Below are positions 1-15,000 of a stretch of 64,000 bases of DNA, in pieces. The stretch's first letter is position 1; each line of letters opens with the position of its first letter. Below the pieces are notes generated by a model. That model saw only the letters and a list, made by a program, of their open reading frames with translations, ran no database searches and had not been told where the DNA came from. The stretch covers positions 3,167,001 through 3,231,000 of the forward strand of contig NW_027288510.1 of NCBI RefSeq assembly GCF_037038585.1, written 5' to 3'. This DNA comes from Patagioenas fasciata (lineage: Eukaryota; Chordata; Aves; Columbiformes; Columbidae). The position numbers were made by a program, and so were the translations under genes.

Positions 1-83
1 CTCAACATTGTTTTTGGCTTTCTGTATCCTCTGCTCGAGGTCATGGACATCATCCATCACCATGGAGATGTGATCCCAGACAC
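1..83 (-). CDS. DNAH9: DNAH9 coding exon 14 (cut by window edge)
   Basis: The acceptor is TTTTTTACCAG|GT. It encodes VWDHISMVMDDVHDLEQRIQ, then KAKNNVE, continuing the glycine split after exon 13. HDLEQRIQK is conserved in DNAH9. The exon continues beyond position 1. Confidence 0.9.
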
Positions 84-3000
84 CTGGTAAAAAATGAGAT
101 GATTGACTACTTTTTTTCAGAGCTGCATGGCCAAGCTCTTGTGCACTCTCCATAAGACTTTTCCCCCACGGTTTCATGTATTTCTCACCCATCATTAACA
201 CAAGAGACTTACCACCTCAACCAAAAGAGTCACTTCTAGCTCCCTCCTACCCCAACAATCCATGGTACAGCTGCAGCCTCTGTTTTCTGCCAGGAGCACC
301 AGCACCGTGGGGACGTCTGACACTTCCCCCTTTCCCGTACCCAGATTTAATCTGCTACCAGAGAGAGAACAAGGACAACAGGCTGAGTGTTCCTGCCACT
401 GTCACTAGAGCAGGGACCCACAGCCCCACAAACACAGGCTGTGACAGCCCAAGGTACCAGCGAGGGCTGCATTTAGATTCAGGGAACTTCATCTGCAGGA
501 AAGTCCCTTCATCTTTGGTGTGCAATGGAGAAAGAGTTTTTCAGCATGAGGAATTCTGCTTTGCAAGTTCCCAAGGGAGGACACTTGTTCCTGTTCATAC
601 CACAAGCCTGATGACAGAAATATATATTCCAACAGCGAGCAGTTTGCTTTCACCAAGAGGAAACAAATTGTCTTCCTCCATTCTGCTTTGCAGTTAAAAC
701 TGATCAAGCAAGAACACTGGTTAAATCATCCCAAAGTCACGGTGCACAAACCTCACCACTAACCACAGTATTTCATCTGGCTGGAAAGGATAACGAGGTG
801 GCCCTGGCCCCCACCGGGAGAAGTCTGTCCCAAGCCAGATGGCTGGGCCAAGGGGTCCCAGTCCCTGCACAACTCAGGGAGAAAGCAGTGCCTTGGGGAC
901 ACAGGGACATGACCACACAGTGGGTCACTTGGGCTGGCACGGGCAGGGAGCAGACTCTTCAACCCCAGCCTTGCCAGCTCTCACAAACCCCAATCTTGCC
1001 GTTTCCCCAGCATCACTGCTTACAGGGCAGCCTCTCTTCCCCAAAAGCCCAGAGGGAAGCTGAAGGGATCAGGATCCTGTCCCCAGCCCAAGCAGATCAA
1101 GGTAAGATGGGAAGGAGCAGGCAGGCTGGGGGCTGCCCTTTGTCTCCCCAGTGCTGGCTCTGCTGGAGAGTCCCCTGCCCTGCTGTGAACTGTCACTGGG
1201 AACCAGGTGATGGAGGCTGGGGACATGGGAGGAATCTGATGAGACCCAAGTGAGCAGGTTAACCATGAGCAATGTGCCCTGTGGCCAAGAAGGTTGATGG
1301 TACCTGGGCTGCGTGAGTAGGAGTGTGGCCAGCAGGTCGAGGGAGGTGAATCCTCCCCCTCTGCTCTGCACTCGTGAGGCCCCATCTGAGTGGTGTGTCC
1401 AGTTCTGGGCACCCCAGTTTAAGAAGGACAAGGAATTACTGGGGAGAGCCCAGCGGTGGCTACCAAGATGCTGAGGGGTCTAGAGCATTTTTCTTCTGAG
1501 GAAAGGCTGAGAGAGCTGGGGCTGTTGAGCTGGAGAAGAGAAGCTGAGAGGGATCTGATCAATGGGATCAATATCTCAGGGTGGCTGTCAGAGGATGGAC
1601 CAGACTCTGTTCAGTGGTGCCCAGCACCAGGGTGAGGGGCAACAGGCACAGACTGAAACACAGGAGGCTCCATCTGAACATGAGCAGAAACTTGTTTGCT
1701 GGGAGGTGCCAGAGCCTGGCCCAGGCTGCCCAGAGCGGGTGTGGAGTCTCCTTCTGTGAGACATTGAAACCCGCCTGGACCCACCTGTGTGATCTGCTCT
1801 GTGACCCTGCGTGAGCAGGGGGGTTGGACTGGGAGATCTCCAGAGGTCTCTTCAGCCCTCACCAGTCTGGGATTCTGTGAAATCCTGTACGGCCTCTTTT
1901 GCCCTAACACAGAGCTAGCTCACCCTCCATCTTCCAGTTGAGTGTTTCTTCTGCCTTCTTCAGCTTCAAGTTAATATCCCACAGCTGCTCCTGTATGAGA
2001 GGGTATTCGACCTCCAGGACTGTCTTCAGGACCTTGTTGTATCTGTTCACCATCAGCTCCAAGCTGGCCGCCAGCTGCCGGTATGACTCCTTGGAGGAAT
2101 AGATTTCTGCTGCCGTGGGTGGGATGGCTCCCAGCCGGCTGCCAGACAGGTAGCTCAGCTCCCTCAGCACCGACACCAGCTGCAGAAACAAGGCAGAGAG
2201 CTGAATGCGAGACAATCCTCCCCATTCACCTGGTAGACACCCTCCCGTCAATTCTGGGGATCTTAGGGGGTTCCTGCTGTTTTATTCACAAAGCAGTACG
2301 CTCTGAGAAGGGCCTGGACACCTCCTAGTCCAGACCATCTCCCTCCCATTGATCTTTGCCTCTGATTTGCTTCCCAATCAAAGACATATAGCTCTGTTAA
2401 CTACCCAGCCAGCAAACCCTGTGCAGCCTCTAAAAGCCATGATGATCTCTGGTCTTCTCAGCTATCCTCATCAATACAGTCTTTCAGCAATACTGTGCCT
2501 GCAGGAGGAGGCACAACCAAAAGCATCTTTGAGTTGTGATGGAACGGGATTGAGTGGGTTATTAAACTATAAACCCAAGTAGAAGTGAGTCCCTGCAACA
2601 AACGGAGCAGCAAGGTCTTCCAACGCAATATATCACTTCTAAGACAAAAAAAAAAAATCTTTGCTCAGTTTAGTGGCTTGTGAGAGGGAAAATGCTCCTG
2701 AAACTGCACATTTTGGCTGGGTGACAGAAATTCAGTATATTGTATGGGCAATGGCAGGGGTGAGGAGTATCTACAATACTAAAGTGACTATGTCCACAAT
2801 GACAAGAAGAGGAAAGAAAGACGGAGCGCAGAAGGGTGAAGGGAGCAGTTTGAGGAGGTGGATGGAAGAGGATGGGATGGGAGGAAGGGAAAAGCAGGGG
2901 ACTGAGGGAGCAGGAGGCCAAGTGAGATAGAACCAAACTCCCCTCCCTTTTATGCACTGGAATGTCTGAGACATCCCCACCATGGTGTCAAGGATGTCTT

Positions 3001-6000
3001 ACCCTCTTTCCCTCTCCTCCATGGAAGGTGAGCTCTGGAAGATTCTTTAATGTTGAAGGGTTGCAAATACATCCTCCCTTTAGGCAAAATGAGGTGCTCC
3101 TATCTGCTCTGAAGGGCATGAAGGGGCTGCTAAGCAGGCACCTGAGGACATGAGGCAGTCCTCAGTATGGAAAGCTGAGAGCAGCGCAGAAGCACTCAGA
3201 GACTGGAGCTGAGAACATGCTCAGCACGTCACAGGCTCCAAACCCTGGCACCAGGGTGAAGGGTGGAAAACATCCCCTGGGGCCATTTGCTTCCCACCTT
3301 AGCAAGGAGATTCCAAGGAGCTGGACAAATCCTTTGTCTGAGAGCCAAGCTGGAATGAGCTCTGGAACCTCAACACTTTTCTCTAACAGCAGCAAGTCCC
3401 AGGGAAAGGGGGAAGTGTTTGATGTTTTCCCAGGCCCCTGAGATTCAGCACCTCCGCAGCAAATGGCATTTCACATTTGAGAGGCCCCAGCTCTCATCAG
3501 GCCCCAGAACCTTTGAATCCACCTCTGCACTCTGCTGGCTTGGACCCTGCCTCTGCTTTGGGCAGGGGGATGGTCAGGCCTCCCTGTGCTGGAGAGGGCA
3601 GCCCTAGGGAACAGAGACCTACTGGAAGCCTCCTGCACCACAATTAAGGAAATCCAACAGCCACAACACTGAAGTAACAAAACAAACCTTTCCTGGGATT
3701 TTTATACCCTTTCAGGAAGCTCAGATTTCAGGTAAACATAACACGAACCCACGTCTGTAGGATGATGCTCCTACGCTCCCCACACCAGCGTCAAACCAAC
3801 CTGCTCTGGAGATGTTGACACCAGTTAACATCTGGCTACTCACAGACTTTCTGGCTTTAATTACAATCTGCGCTGCTTAAACTGTAATCCTGATATTTTA
3901 CCAGGAGACAGAGCCCACAAAGGGGATGGTTAATTCATGTCACCCGTAACAGATGCTCCAGGGACCTCAGCAGAACAGATCTAGTAGCGATCCCACCAGA
4001 CTTGCCATGCACGGTGGGGCACAGCTTGGAGACGTGCCCTCCAGCAGACAGGAAAGCTAGTTCTTACCTGGGGATCAAAATTAACTGTGATCAGGTTGGT
4101 TTCTGGATCTCGCCGGATAAGCGGTTGAGTAAGGTTGTACTGTGATTTTTCAGAGACTGTCTGGGACCAGTCTGCATAGAGCTTCTCCTGATACCTGCCG
4201 AAAAACAAACAAACAAATTAAAACATCCACCACGTAGCTGCCAAGCCCGCACACCAAGACATAGAACCAAATAAAAGCCAAGTCCACTTCTGAGGGCTGA
4301 AGAACATCAAGGAATATTTAAAACCCACCCACACCACCTCCATAAAGATCTTGGCTTCAAAGACAAACACCTGAAAACCAGTGACAGCATCAAGTCAGGA
4401 AAACAAAGATCCCCCAAGTACCATTCTTAGCAGAGGATTCAAATTTGGGGACAAACATTCAAAAGCTCAGAGCAATCAGTTCAGTTTTAGCATCAAACAT
4501 TAAGATATTAAGTGAGGTGCAACGAATCCCACTCCCACTTGTGGAATACACACATTACAGCCACGGTAAGTACACTGTGAATGGGCACAAGTGGATTGAG
4601 ACTTCTGGTCAGCTCAGGTTTTCTACCACAGCATCTCCTACATCCAAAAGAATCTCGTTCCAACATTTCTGCTGGGCTGCACAGCCCCTGTCCCTCCCAT
4701 GCAAACTTCTCATTTCAAGATATCACAGAAAGACTGTGGTGTGTAGCAAAGGATTCCTCCTCCTCTCTCATCACAAAATTCCTTCTGGCTTAGAAAGAGA
4801 CATTCTCAGGCCCTGGGCTTGCAAATGTGCTGAAAGGTGGTTTAGAGAAGGAGAAGGAAATGGCCTCAAGTTGCACCAGGGGAGGTTCAGACTGGATATT
4901 AGGAAACATTTCTTCCCCAAAGGGCTGTCGGGCATTGGAACAGGCTGCGAGGGCAGTGGTGGAGTCACCATCCCTGGAGGGGTGGACAGACGTGGAGACG
5001 AGGTTCTCAGGGACACGGGGCAGTGCCAGGGTTGTGTTAATGGATGGACATGAGGGTCTCTTCCAACCAAAACAATTCTATGATTCTATAAGGTTTGGCT
5101 TTTTTTCATATAGTTACAGTCATGCCTGAGCCACCACTTACCTGTCGAGCAGCTGGATCATTTCTTCATACTTCTCTATCACCCTTCTTCCTTCAGCAGA
5201 GTCCAAGCAGCTGGTGGCACAACAGACAAGCTCAGCGTTACATTTAGCCCTGTGAGGCTGCAGTCTCTATTTACCCCTTCCCAAAACCACCCACCACCTT
5301 GCAGGCAGAGCCTGGCTGGGGATCTTACATTCCAACCCCACCATATCGCCCAAAACCATTTCACTGCACAAAAGCTCTCCAAGCCCCAGTGCGCCCTTTT
5401 GCGGGTGTTTGCATGGCAACTGGCAAATGAGAACCACGTCCTGGGGGAAGAACAAGGGCCCAGAGCTGCTGGAGGAACACTGGTCTCCGTAACATACTCA
5501 ATGCTCCGGTGTTTGCACAGAGCAGGGCAACCTCTGCTCACCAGCCACCACTTTCTGAGGTCAAAGAGGCACAGAAAGAAGCAGAGTGTGGCTCCCGGCA
5601 GATGAAGCTCTTGGCGGTGCCCAATTCATGCCCCTCAAACCGAAGAGCAAAGGTGTCCCAGAGTGCGGGAGGCAGAGCCCTGGCCACGCTGCCAGGGCTG
5701 TACAGCCCAGGGAACAGCAGGCCAGAGGAATTCTTATCATGCTGTCTTTTCCCCACTGTTTCATCTACAATATCCAAGTTTTCCTCAAGATGGTTGTTGA
5801 TTTTGGAGGACATATTGACAAAACTTGAATTAACTTAACCAAAAGCTGGAAAAAAGGAGCGCCTGAGCAGTCACCGCTGGGCAAGTGCTGAGAAACCTGC
5901 TGGAAGTAAACAAGTCCTCTGAGCAAATCCAAGTAAATCCCAGCAAAACCACTTTTGTTTCTCCTTTTTAATCCTTTTTCCCTTTCAACAGCATCATGTC

Positions 6001-9000
6001 ACCACCGTTGCAGAGCATGTTATTAACTACTCTAAACAGAGGACAGAAAATCAGTGTGAAATGCAGATCTGGGTCCTTCATGGTGGACAAAAATTTGCCA
6101 TTTGGGTTCAAATCAGACATGATAACCTGGGCTCTGTGCTGGGAACAGCCCAAGAGTTTGTTTCATTGCACCAATGTCTTTGCTGCTGCAGAATAACTGT
6201 GCACTTAAAGACACTTAATGGCAAGATACAGCGAGAGAAGGTTACAAACATGGTACAGTGACGGTCAAGTTATTTTGGTCAAGTACATTAAAAAAGTGGA
6301 TCCATTTACACAGAATCCTGACCAGCACACGTGAAGCCATTCCTGTGAGCTACCAGGTGCAGTCCCTAGAACACCCTCAGTTGTCATAAGTCCAACACTG
6401 CCTTGCTTACAGAGCTCTTAAATGTTGTCTCATGTGGTGCCAGCTGTGAGTATGAGGCCATACTTCCCTGACACCATCCGTTATAACAAGCATTTGGGTG
6501 ATAAATATACCAGCATTGGTTTCTTTCCTTGATCTTGGGAGATGGCTCCTTTGTTTAACGCTGAGAAAGTTTTCTTCTGCCCAACAAAATGCTCGTCTGC
6601 TCCCCAACATGCAAACCCAGCTCCATCGATCCATCTCAGCTGAGTCCAGCCCAGCACTTCTCTGCTATTCACAGTTTGGATGATGCCAGAACCAGGACTT
6701 GCAGCTGAGGAGGTCCTGGAGAACATGCTGAGTGGGATTGCAGCAGGAAAGGTTCTGATACCTCTTTCAATTGCAACCCGGGAACCATGTCTGAAAGCTG
6801 AATAGCCCACTGTGCCTCTTAATCGCTTCAAAACAAATCCAGTTAATGAGTTTCTTAAAAAAAATAATGATCACAAGGAAGCTGAAAAGCACCAGTGCGA
6901 CCACTTCACACCTCTTTGACTAAGAATTATTTCAGCTATAACCATGGGATAATGTTCACCACAGAAAGAAAATCAGATTGATTACAGAGAAGATAGCAAG
7001 GTGGTCATAAAGCAGCTTAGCTGGAACAGACACGCACAGATGTGGGATGTGCCTGAAGTGATCAAACGGCACCTGGATTCGCGCTCGCAGCTCCTGCGCC
7101 CAGCGCAGCGCTCCAGCCACCGGCGGCATGTTCTTGTGCACAGGGGGGATCCTGGGGAGGGCACATTGGAACAGCATTTGACTGAACGCTGCACTTGTAA
7201 CCCCAAAGATGCAACAACAGAACCTCATTTGCAGAAAACTGCTCTGATTTCCCAGCTTCCTTCCTTAAATCCAACATCTGCCACACTGATGTAGGTCTGT
7301 GACCAAGGCAAGTGCCTCTGGATCTTGAATAAGGAGCTGAGATCGAACGAGAAGCCCAGACTATGTCCAAACCTGAGCTGATGTGAGGTGTCCCTTGCCT
7401 GGGACACATTCCCCGCCCCTCACAAACACTGACATAGGGATTTCTGACCAGGAGTTACTTCTGTCCGTCTTATCTAACAGCCACAGAACAATAACCACAA
7501 ATTCACAGCAAATGATTCTCTCCATGATTCTCTCCAGTCCAGGACTTGTCTCGTTCCAGTATGATCTTTCTGAGGCAAGTAAATAGGTTATTGTTCAAAA
7601 TGACACACTTGAATCCTCATAATCTGATAGAAATCCACCCATTCCCCCCTGTGCCAACAGTCACGGGGAATAATAAACTTGGAAAAGGCTGATTAAACCC
7701 TTGGTTACAAAGTCCCACTCGCATACTTTGCATTTTAAGCATTGTAAGGGAAACAAAATAAATTCATTCTGAGGAGCACATGAGTGGGTTTGCAGGTCCC
7801 ATGGGGTGTTGGAGGCAGCACACAAATGTGCAGAGAAACCTCCTGTCACAGCCTCGCTGGGAGAAAAGCTCAGCATGTGTCTCCATTCCCAGTCACATAT
7901 CATGCATACACATTTGAAAAAGGGTATTTTTACTCCTAACCAATTATTTGCTTTAATACTAAGAACAGAGCTTTCCCAGGCATTTCCATTGCCACTAGGA
8001 GCTACAGAGGCTGAAAACATCTGCAATTTGTAAAGTTTTGGGTTCCTTAGAAAAATAAATCATTTCCCCCCCAAATTAATCTCAATCAAACTCCCTGCAA
8101 AACCCATTTTACTCAGCACGTTCTACCTACCGAGCTTCAGCTCTGCCTGGATGTGCCGGGAGTAGATCAGCCTGGCGTGGTCCAGGGCCCTGCTGAACAT
8201 GCTGATGAGGACGGAGTATTTGCCAGCAGCATCTGCAGCGACTACCGGTCGCTCCAAAAGGCTCCCGAACATGTCCAGCAGCTGTTGGGGTGAACACGCA
8301 GGAAAAGAAGAGGGGAAAAATTTCCAACCCCGACTCCTGCAGAGAGATCAGCTGGGACCTTCCTCCCCAGCCCAGAGGCTTCAATACTGTCCGCACCGAT
8401 GGGCACTTTGGAAAAAGGAAATTTGCTCCCTTTGTTACGGGGCCTCTCAGACTTTCTCTGGGGTTGGACCACATTCCAACTGTTGTTCTTCAAATGCTTC
8501 AAGATTTTCTATTTTTTTCAAAAAACTTACAAAGATAAACACTGTCACTTGCTAAAGGCTTTTCTACAAATGCTTATATTGATTTTTTTAAAAAAATACC
8601 ATTTATTATTTCTGCAAGATAGATTAATTGATAAATAAACCAGCTTTGTTTCTAGAAAACCTGTTTCCAAAACTGAAACAGATCCATGTATTAATAATAT
8701 TAACAAATTGATACTAACAATATCAATTCTCACCAGGAAATCCTAGAAAAAGCATGATTTCCCCCAACTTGCAGAGAGAGACACAAATATATCTCCTGGC
8801 ATCCAAAAGCTTTGTGAGGGACCCACCAGCCTGAGCATCCCAAACCAAGAGCAGCCCAAAAGCTACAAGTCCCACTGTCCCACCAGCAAACACCAGCCCC
8901 ATGTGCCTGTGGCTCCAGCACTGCCTGGTCTCCTCAGCGTGATTCTCACCGAGCCGGGTGCCCTGATTTCCCTTTTAGGGAAGAGCAAGGGAGCGATAAA

Positions 9001-12000
9001 CAAACCTTGAAGGCGTGGTCCAAGTTGGAGGCGTCATCAAAAGCCTGGATGAAAATGGTGCCCAGCCGACGGTCCATGTCTTCTACTTTCTGCTGGAAAC
9101 CAAAGGCATCCTGCTCAAAGTCCTGCACAAAGGCAAAACACAAGCTGTGAGGCTGCAAGATGGCACTAGGAAGGTACCTGTAACTCCTCGATCCAGAGAT
9201 GCCCTCTCTTATTCACCGTGAACTAAGCCACTCCTCTGGCCAATCTTCAGCCATCGCAACGTGGCAAAGTCCTCACGAAGCTTGAGAACATTTCTGTGCT
9301 GTCCCATGGCTGAGATGTTGGCCCTTTCTCTGGGAGGGACCCTTTGGTCCTGAGGGCTTTCCACAGCCCACATGGCACTATCTTCAGCCTACAGGCAAGA
9401 TGGACTATTTCCACACCCTCTCCCCCACCACTTGGCCTGAAGACCACACCATCATCCAGAAAACCCACGGATGCACCTGCTGAGTCCCAAATCCAACCTA
9501 CTTTCAAGTCAAAACAAGCCTGTGGTTCCATGGTGAGCTGGTTGTGAGTGAGGCAGTTTCAAAACACTCGCACAGGTTGCCCAGAGAGGCTGTGGAGTCT
9601 CCACACTTGGACATAGGTAATCTTGGAGATATTTCACCTGACCAGTCACAGTCCTGCTCTAGCTGAGCCTGCTTTGAGCAGGGAAGGTGGACTGGGTGAT
9701 CTCCAGAGGTCCTTTTCAAACTCAACAGTACTGGGTTTCTGTAATTTCCGTCATCTTCTTGCACTGCTTTTCTTGCTTCAATTGTAATAAATCCTTTGAA
9801 CTTCAAGAGTAACATCTATATTTGTTTTCCTACACGTAAAAGAGTCCAAATCAAAGACTGAACTTGACAGTCCGTGACAGTCCTTCTGTTCTAGCTTGGA
9901 CAAAACCACTAAAAATGAGGTCATGTGTCTCTTTTCCAAAGGACAAAGTGCAAGGAAATAGCTTTTACTATTGCTACTGCTGAGCTCCAGCAGATCCAGA
10001 TGCCATGTTTTAGCTAAAAAAAACGGCTCCAGCAGTGGCAGAGGGTGCAAAACTAGAGCACTGAAAGAACAAACATGACTCAGAGTCACACAAATGGCCA
10101 TGGGGTCACCAAACCCAAGCCACCTCCTGCAGAGCCACTGTCACCTCTCCTCTGTGCCTGCCCTGCTGAAGGAGGGGTGCTATGGAGCAAGCAGCTTTCC
10201 AGCAAGAAACACTGGGGACGTGCCACCCCCTGCAGAGATGTACTGGGAGCTGCAGGAAGCAAAGCACGAGCCACCCATCCCCACACCAGGCAGGTCCCAG
10301 AGGGCTGGGAATATTCCTTTAATTAAAGCACTACTGATAATAAAATAGAGCATCCTTGAATTCTGAGAGCCCCAGATGCCATGTGTTCATCTAGGCAGGA
10401 GCGAACACATCCCAGAGATGATCTGAGTTGGCCCTCATCAGGCAAACTACCTTGTTTTTCCAAAACTAAGACAGAGTCTTATATTAATTTTTGCTGCAAA
10501 AGATGCTTACTTTTTTACATGTATAGCTGCCTGGACCCTATTTAAATTGACTTTTTTAGGAACTGTAACTAGGGCTAATTTTTTGAATAGGGTTCATATT
10601 TCAAGCATCCTGAAAAATCATGCTATAGCTTGTTTTTGGGGTAGGTCTTATTTTTGGGGAAACATGGTAAATACCAAGAGCAGGAAAGCAAAGAGATGTG
10701 GGTGTTGGTATAGCTCTTATACCTCAGCAAGCACCATGTACAGCAAAAGCTTGTGCATAACTCATGGAAATCCCAGTTTCCCAGCTGCACTGATCTAAGG
10801 TGCTGATCTAGCAAGATATGTTAGATATAGACGTGCAAGAAGTCCCAAATCTCTGCAGGAAAGGCCAGCGGCTCCCTGTTCCCTCCAGTACCAGATCAGA
10901 TCATAATGAAAGGAGGAAAGAGCTGGGAAGAAGATAGCAGGAAACTGCTGCTTTGGAAACATGCACATGTTCCTGATGTTCCCGCAAACTGGTCCCACCT
11001 ACCGTGTTGGTCAGGTCAAGACAGTCAGAGGTTCGCTCTGAAAACACCTTGTATGCCTCCTGGAATTCCTCATACATGTCCAGGACCTGCTGGCCCAGGG
11101 TCTTCCCTTTAATCCCACTGAATTCAATTTTCTCCAGCTTCATCAAGTCCAAGGAAGTTGCCAGGAGATCCTTCAAAGTCAACGGAGGGAGACACAGGTC
11201 ATGATGTTGACAAAAGAAGATGACAACAGTTGTCACGACAGAGTTGCACTTGCTGAGGGACCTTCCCAAGCACAGCGCTGGTGCTCAGGCTGGGTGGCAG
11301 GGATGGGAAGGGGGGAGCCTGATCTGCCTGTCCTGAGCATCAGTGGCTGCTCATAACACGTCCCTGCCCAGTGAGACCTGCTGCAGCCACTAGAAATACC
11401 ATGACAACTGTAAAATCGCTTTTAAGTGTATTTAAAGGACAGATCCAAAGCAGGATATGAGACTCTTCTATGTCATCCAGCATAGCTAAGAATCCCAATT
11501 TTATAGGTATTAACCAAGGACAGATTTCTAATATTTACAGGTACCCAAACTGTCCAAAGCTCCTGCGCAGTCAAACCTCCACGTGTCCAAGTGGGTGTTG
11601 CAGCACCTGCCCCGCTGGCCCTCTCTGCTGAGGTGGCACACGGGTCCTTCCCTTCCCTTCCCATCCTCTGCAGCCTGGCAGTGTCACCTCTTGGGAAAAT
11701 GTCCCGCTCCCCCAGTGGTGGTGGCAGCACTGGGCAGCTCTGCTGCCATCCCACCTCATCTGTCTCCCTAGGTAGGGCCAAGTAAGGGCTGGTTGAACAT
11801 CCATTGTCTCAGAGGACCAGGAGAAATGTGCACAGGAATGTACTGGTGGCCACTCTCTGCTTGCACTTGTCCTGGGGCCACCCGAGCAGGGCAGCAGGTT
11901 TTACCACAGACACGTAATATGAAACAGTGCAACGAACCAAAGGAAAGGGATCCTTCCCTCTTCACGTGCTCATGGGCTACCCATGCACCAGTGTAACTGC

Positions 12001-15000
12001 AGCTTTTATGAAAATTCGAAAACAAATGCACATATGCATTCATATTCACTTCGACACACCAGCACATCCGCTTGAACAAATACCTAGTAAGGCAAAAAAA
12101 TAATGTGGAAATACCAGTTGTCCCTTGCTTTGTCTTGCAAGGTTGCTTGAAATGAAGTGATGAGGGGAAATTGAGACGGAGAGAGATGCAGCAGTTTTCC
12201 TCATTAACAGGCTGGTGTGCACTATGCTTTTAATTATTGTTTTACAGCTCACTCCGCAGGCTCTCCCTCTGACTCCAGATACTGCAGCTTCTACTGTCCC
12301 TGGAGTGTGGGACAGCCACGGAAGGAGGAAACAGACACTGGTCAAAACGCACAGTGCCCCAGCTCAAAACCTCCCCACTGGCTTTTGTCTGCAGCCCATA
12401 TCCACAGTGTGCCCATGGCATCCACGGAATCCCAGCAGTCAGTGCCCCAGAGCCTTTACAGGGTCCCAGTAAACCTGTCACCAACACTGTCCTCATGATA
12501 ACCTGCAGTTATTCCTGTGTCTATTTATATTCCTCTCTACACTGACCAGCATAATTTGGTTTATTTCACATCAAACCCTACTGGAAACCATCATTATGAA
12601 TACTTTTAAAATAGGCACCAGTCATGACAGTTTTCAACATAGTTAATTAAGGAACACATAAAAGTATATGGCACATTTAAAGCAGTAAAACTGCAAACAC
12701 CAGCAACCTGTACACTGGCCATCCAACCCTACACACTGAGAACGCAGCAACAATCAACAAAGAAATTCATTTGGGATGTGTGTGGAGAGCAGATGAATGT
12801 GTGTGGTTAGCCACGTGAGAGATAACAGGTACATGCAAGGTCTGTACAAGAGGTACATACAGTATCTGTATAAGAGGTATATACAGTGTCTGTATAACAG
12901 GTACATATGGTGTCTGTATGTCTGTGGTCTCCAGACACAGCCATGTGGTAAGGAGAGCATAGGGAGCTCCCACATTCACACTCAGACCTGCTCTCTGCAG
13001 AACATCTCCTGTGGCTCAAGGAGCCCTTGGCCACACTGGGAGCTCAGGGATGACACCCCAATGTCCCTGCCTCAGGTGACAGATCTGGCAAACAGGGACA
13101 CCCCTGAGCCACAGCACCCCAGTTTGATGGACTATGAGGATGCGAAGGGACAACCTGGTGAGGAACGTGTCCCTGCTCCTCCCCAGGCCCACGTGGCACA
13201 GCCAAGGGGATCCTGCCATCTGGCCTCTCCAAGACAGGCAGGACCCAGCTCTAGGGTGTCATAGAATCATAGAACCATTTCAGTTGGAAGAGACCCTTAA
13301 GATCATTGAGTCCAACCATAACCTAAATCTGTCTCTGATGGCACCAGGAGACCTGGGAGATTACATTGCTTTATTTACAGCTGTGCAAACCACACCTCCA
13401 GTAATCCTCCTTTTCTTGCCCCAACAGGAGCAAGGAGTCCAACGGGACTCCTGAGAGCAAAAAACACACCTATCAACCTGACCAGCTTACATATGCACTG
13501 AGCAGGACATAGTAAAACACAGTCTTAGACTCGCTGTAACAGGAGACCTAACAGCAAAAGAGTGGCCCCATTCCCTGGTATCAGGTGAAGCTATAGAAAG
13601 GAAAGATGCCAGCAAGTGATCTCCTGGCTACAGAGTTCTCCTGACGGTTTGCAATGTTTTTCAAGACCAGAGTCTCACCTCCACCATCTCCAGTCTCTTC
13701 AGGAAGGTGTCCAGCCTCGCAAACACCATCGTGGAGCTGAAGTCCCACTCCCTCACTTCTTGGCCTGGTTCATAATACATGTGCAGTTTTTCCCTTCTCT
13801 CCTCAAATGCCTCTTTGAACATGTTCAGGATACCGAGCACCATTCGCACCTTGCCCAGGCTCTCCTCCATGTCCCCTTTCAGAAGGTCTTCTGGAGACAG
13901 GTACACCAGGGCCTGGAAGAGCAAAATCACACCTGAGAGGTCACTTCTGCCATCATGGAAAACAAGGACTTCTTGTGTTGAACACATTTGAACCTGTTTA
14001 TTAAGTTAAATGTTGCCTAAAGAATCACTTTTCCAGGGAAGGACAATAGGAAGAAGGGGAGAGGGGACACAGGGGACTGCAAACACAGGCATCACAGCCA
14101 CAGACCTGCTCAATGAGAAGGTTGCAGATCTCCTGGAGCAGCACCACTATCCGCACGGGCATGTTGTAGTGCTTGGAGGTGACCCAGATCAAACACACCA
14201 CGTGGAGCAGGGGGAGCAGGAAAGGCTTCACCTCGCTGAACTCAACCCTCTCTACGTCTTCCAAGCGGCGCTTGAGGGGTGTCAGGTGCAGGTGAACGTC
14301 CTGAGCTTCAGTCAAAGCTGTGTTGAGAGACGTGAGAAGCGGTAAGAACCACCCAGCTGCGGTGTGCTGGGTTCCCAGCTAGGTGCTGGCCTCACCACAT
14401 GGAAAAGTGCCTGGGAAAAGAAACTGTCCTGACAAGCACTGAGCACCCTCAGCCACCTGTGTGCTGCAGGTCACTCACTCGTGAACATCACTCACCTGCG
14501 GCAGTAACCAGAACAGAAATAAGCTGATGTGATGGCAGGGGACAGGGAGCTGGGACAGGGCTTCGTGGAGAGCCTGAGTCCACAACTGCTAAAAAGTCAC
14601 ACGGAATTTGCCCAACAGCACCAAAAATACAGTGCTGCCATGGCTGTGAGCCATGGCCTTGCTGTACAGCACGACAGGCTGTACAGCCTTGGCCTGAGCC
14701 CTTTTTAGCTCAGTTTTGGCTCAAGCAACTCCTTGTCCAGTGGGCAGATGACGACGGCCCCACTAGTCCTGACTGTAATAGAAAACCTGTCAACAGTAAA
14801 GCAACTGATGTCTGACTCGTCGAAAGCTTTAGCTTAGCTCTGTACAGCTGTGTGGTTTTACCCTGAAGAATTACCCCAGAGCGCAAGCATTAATAAAACC
14901 AGATCGTTGTGCAATTAAACCTGTGGACCAACAAGAAGTGACAGAAGTGCTTGAATGCATGCAAAAATAACCCCTAAGGCCCAAGACCAAGGAAGAAGAG

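Noticed and set aside
176-697. 173-codon plus-strand ORF at the left edge
   Set aside because: Lies in DNAH9 intron 13, with no recognisable domain and no splice or codon evidence.
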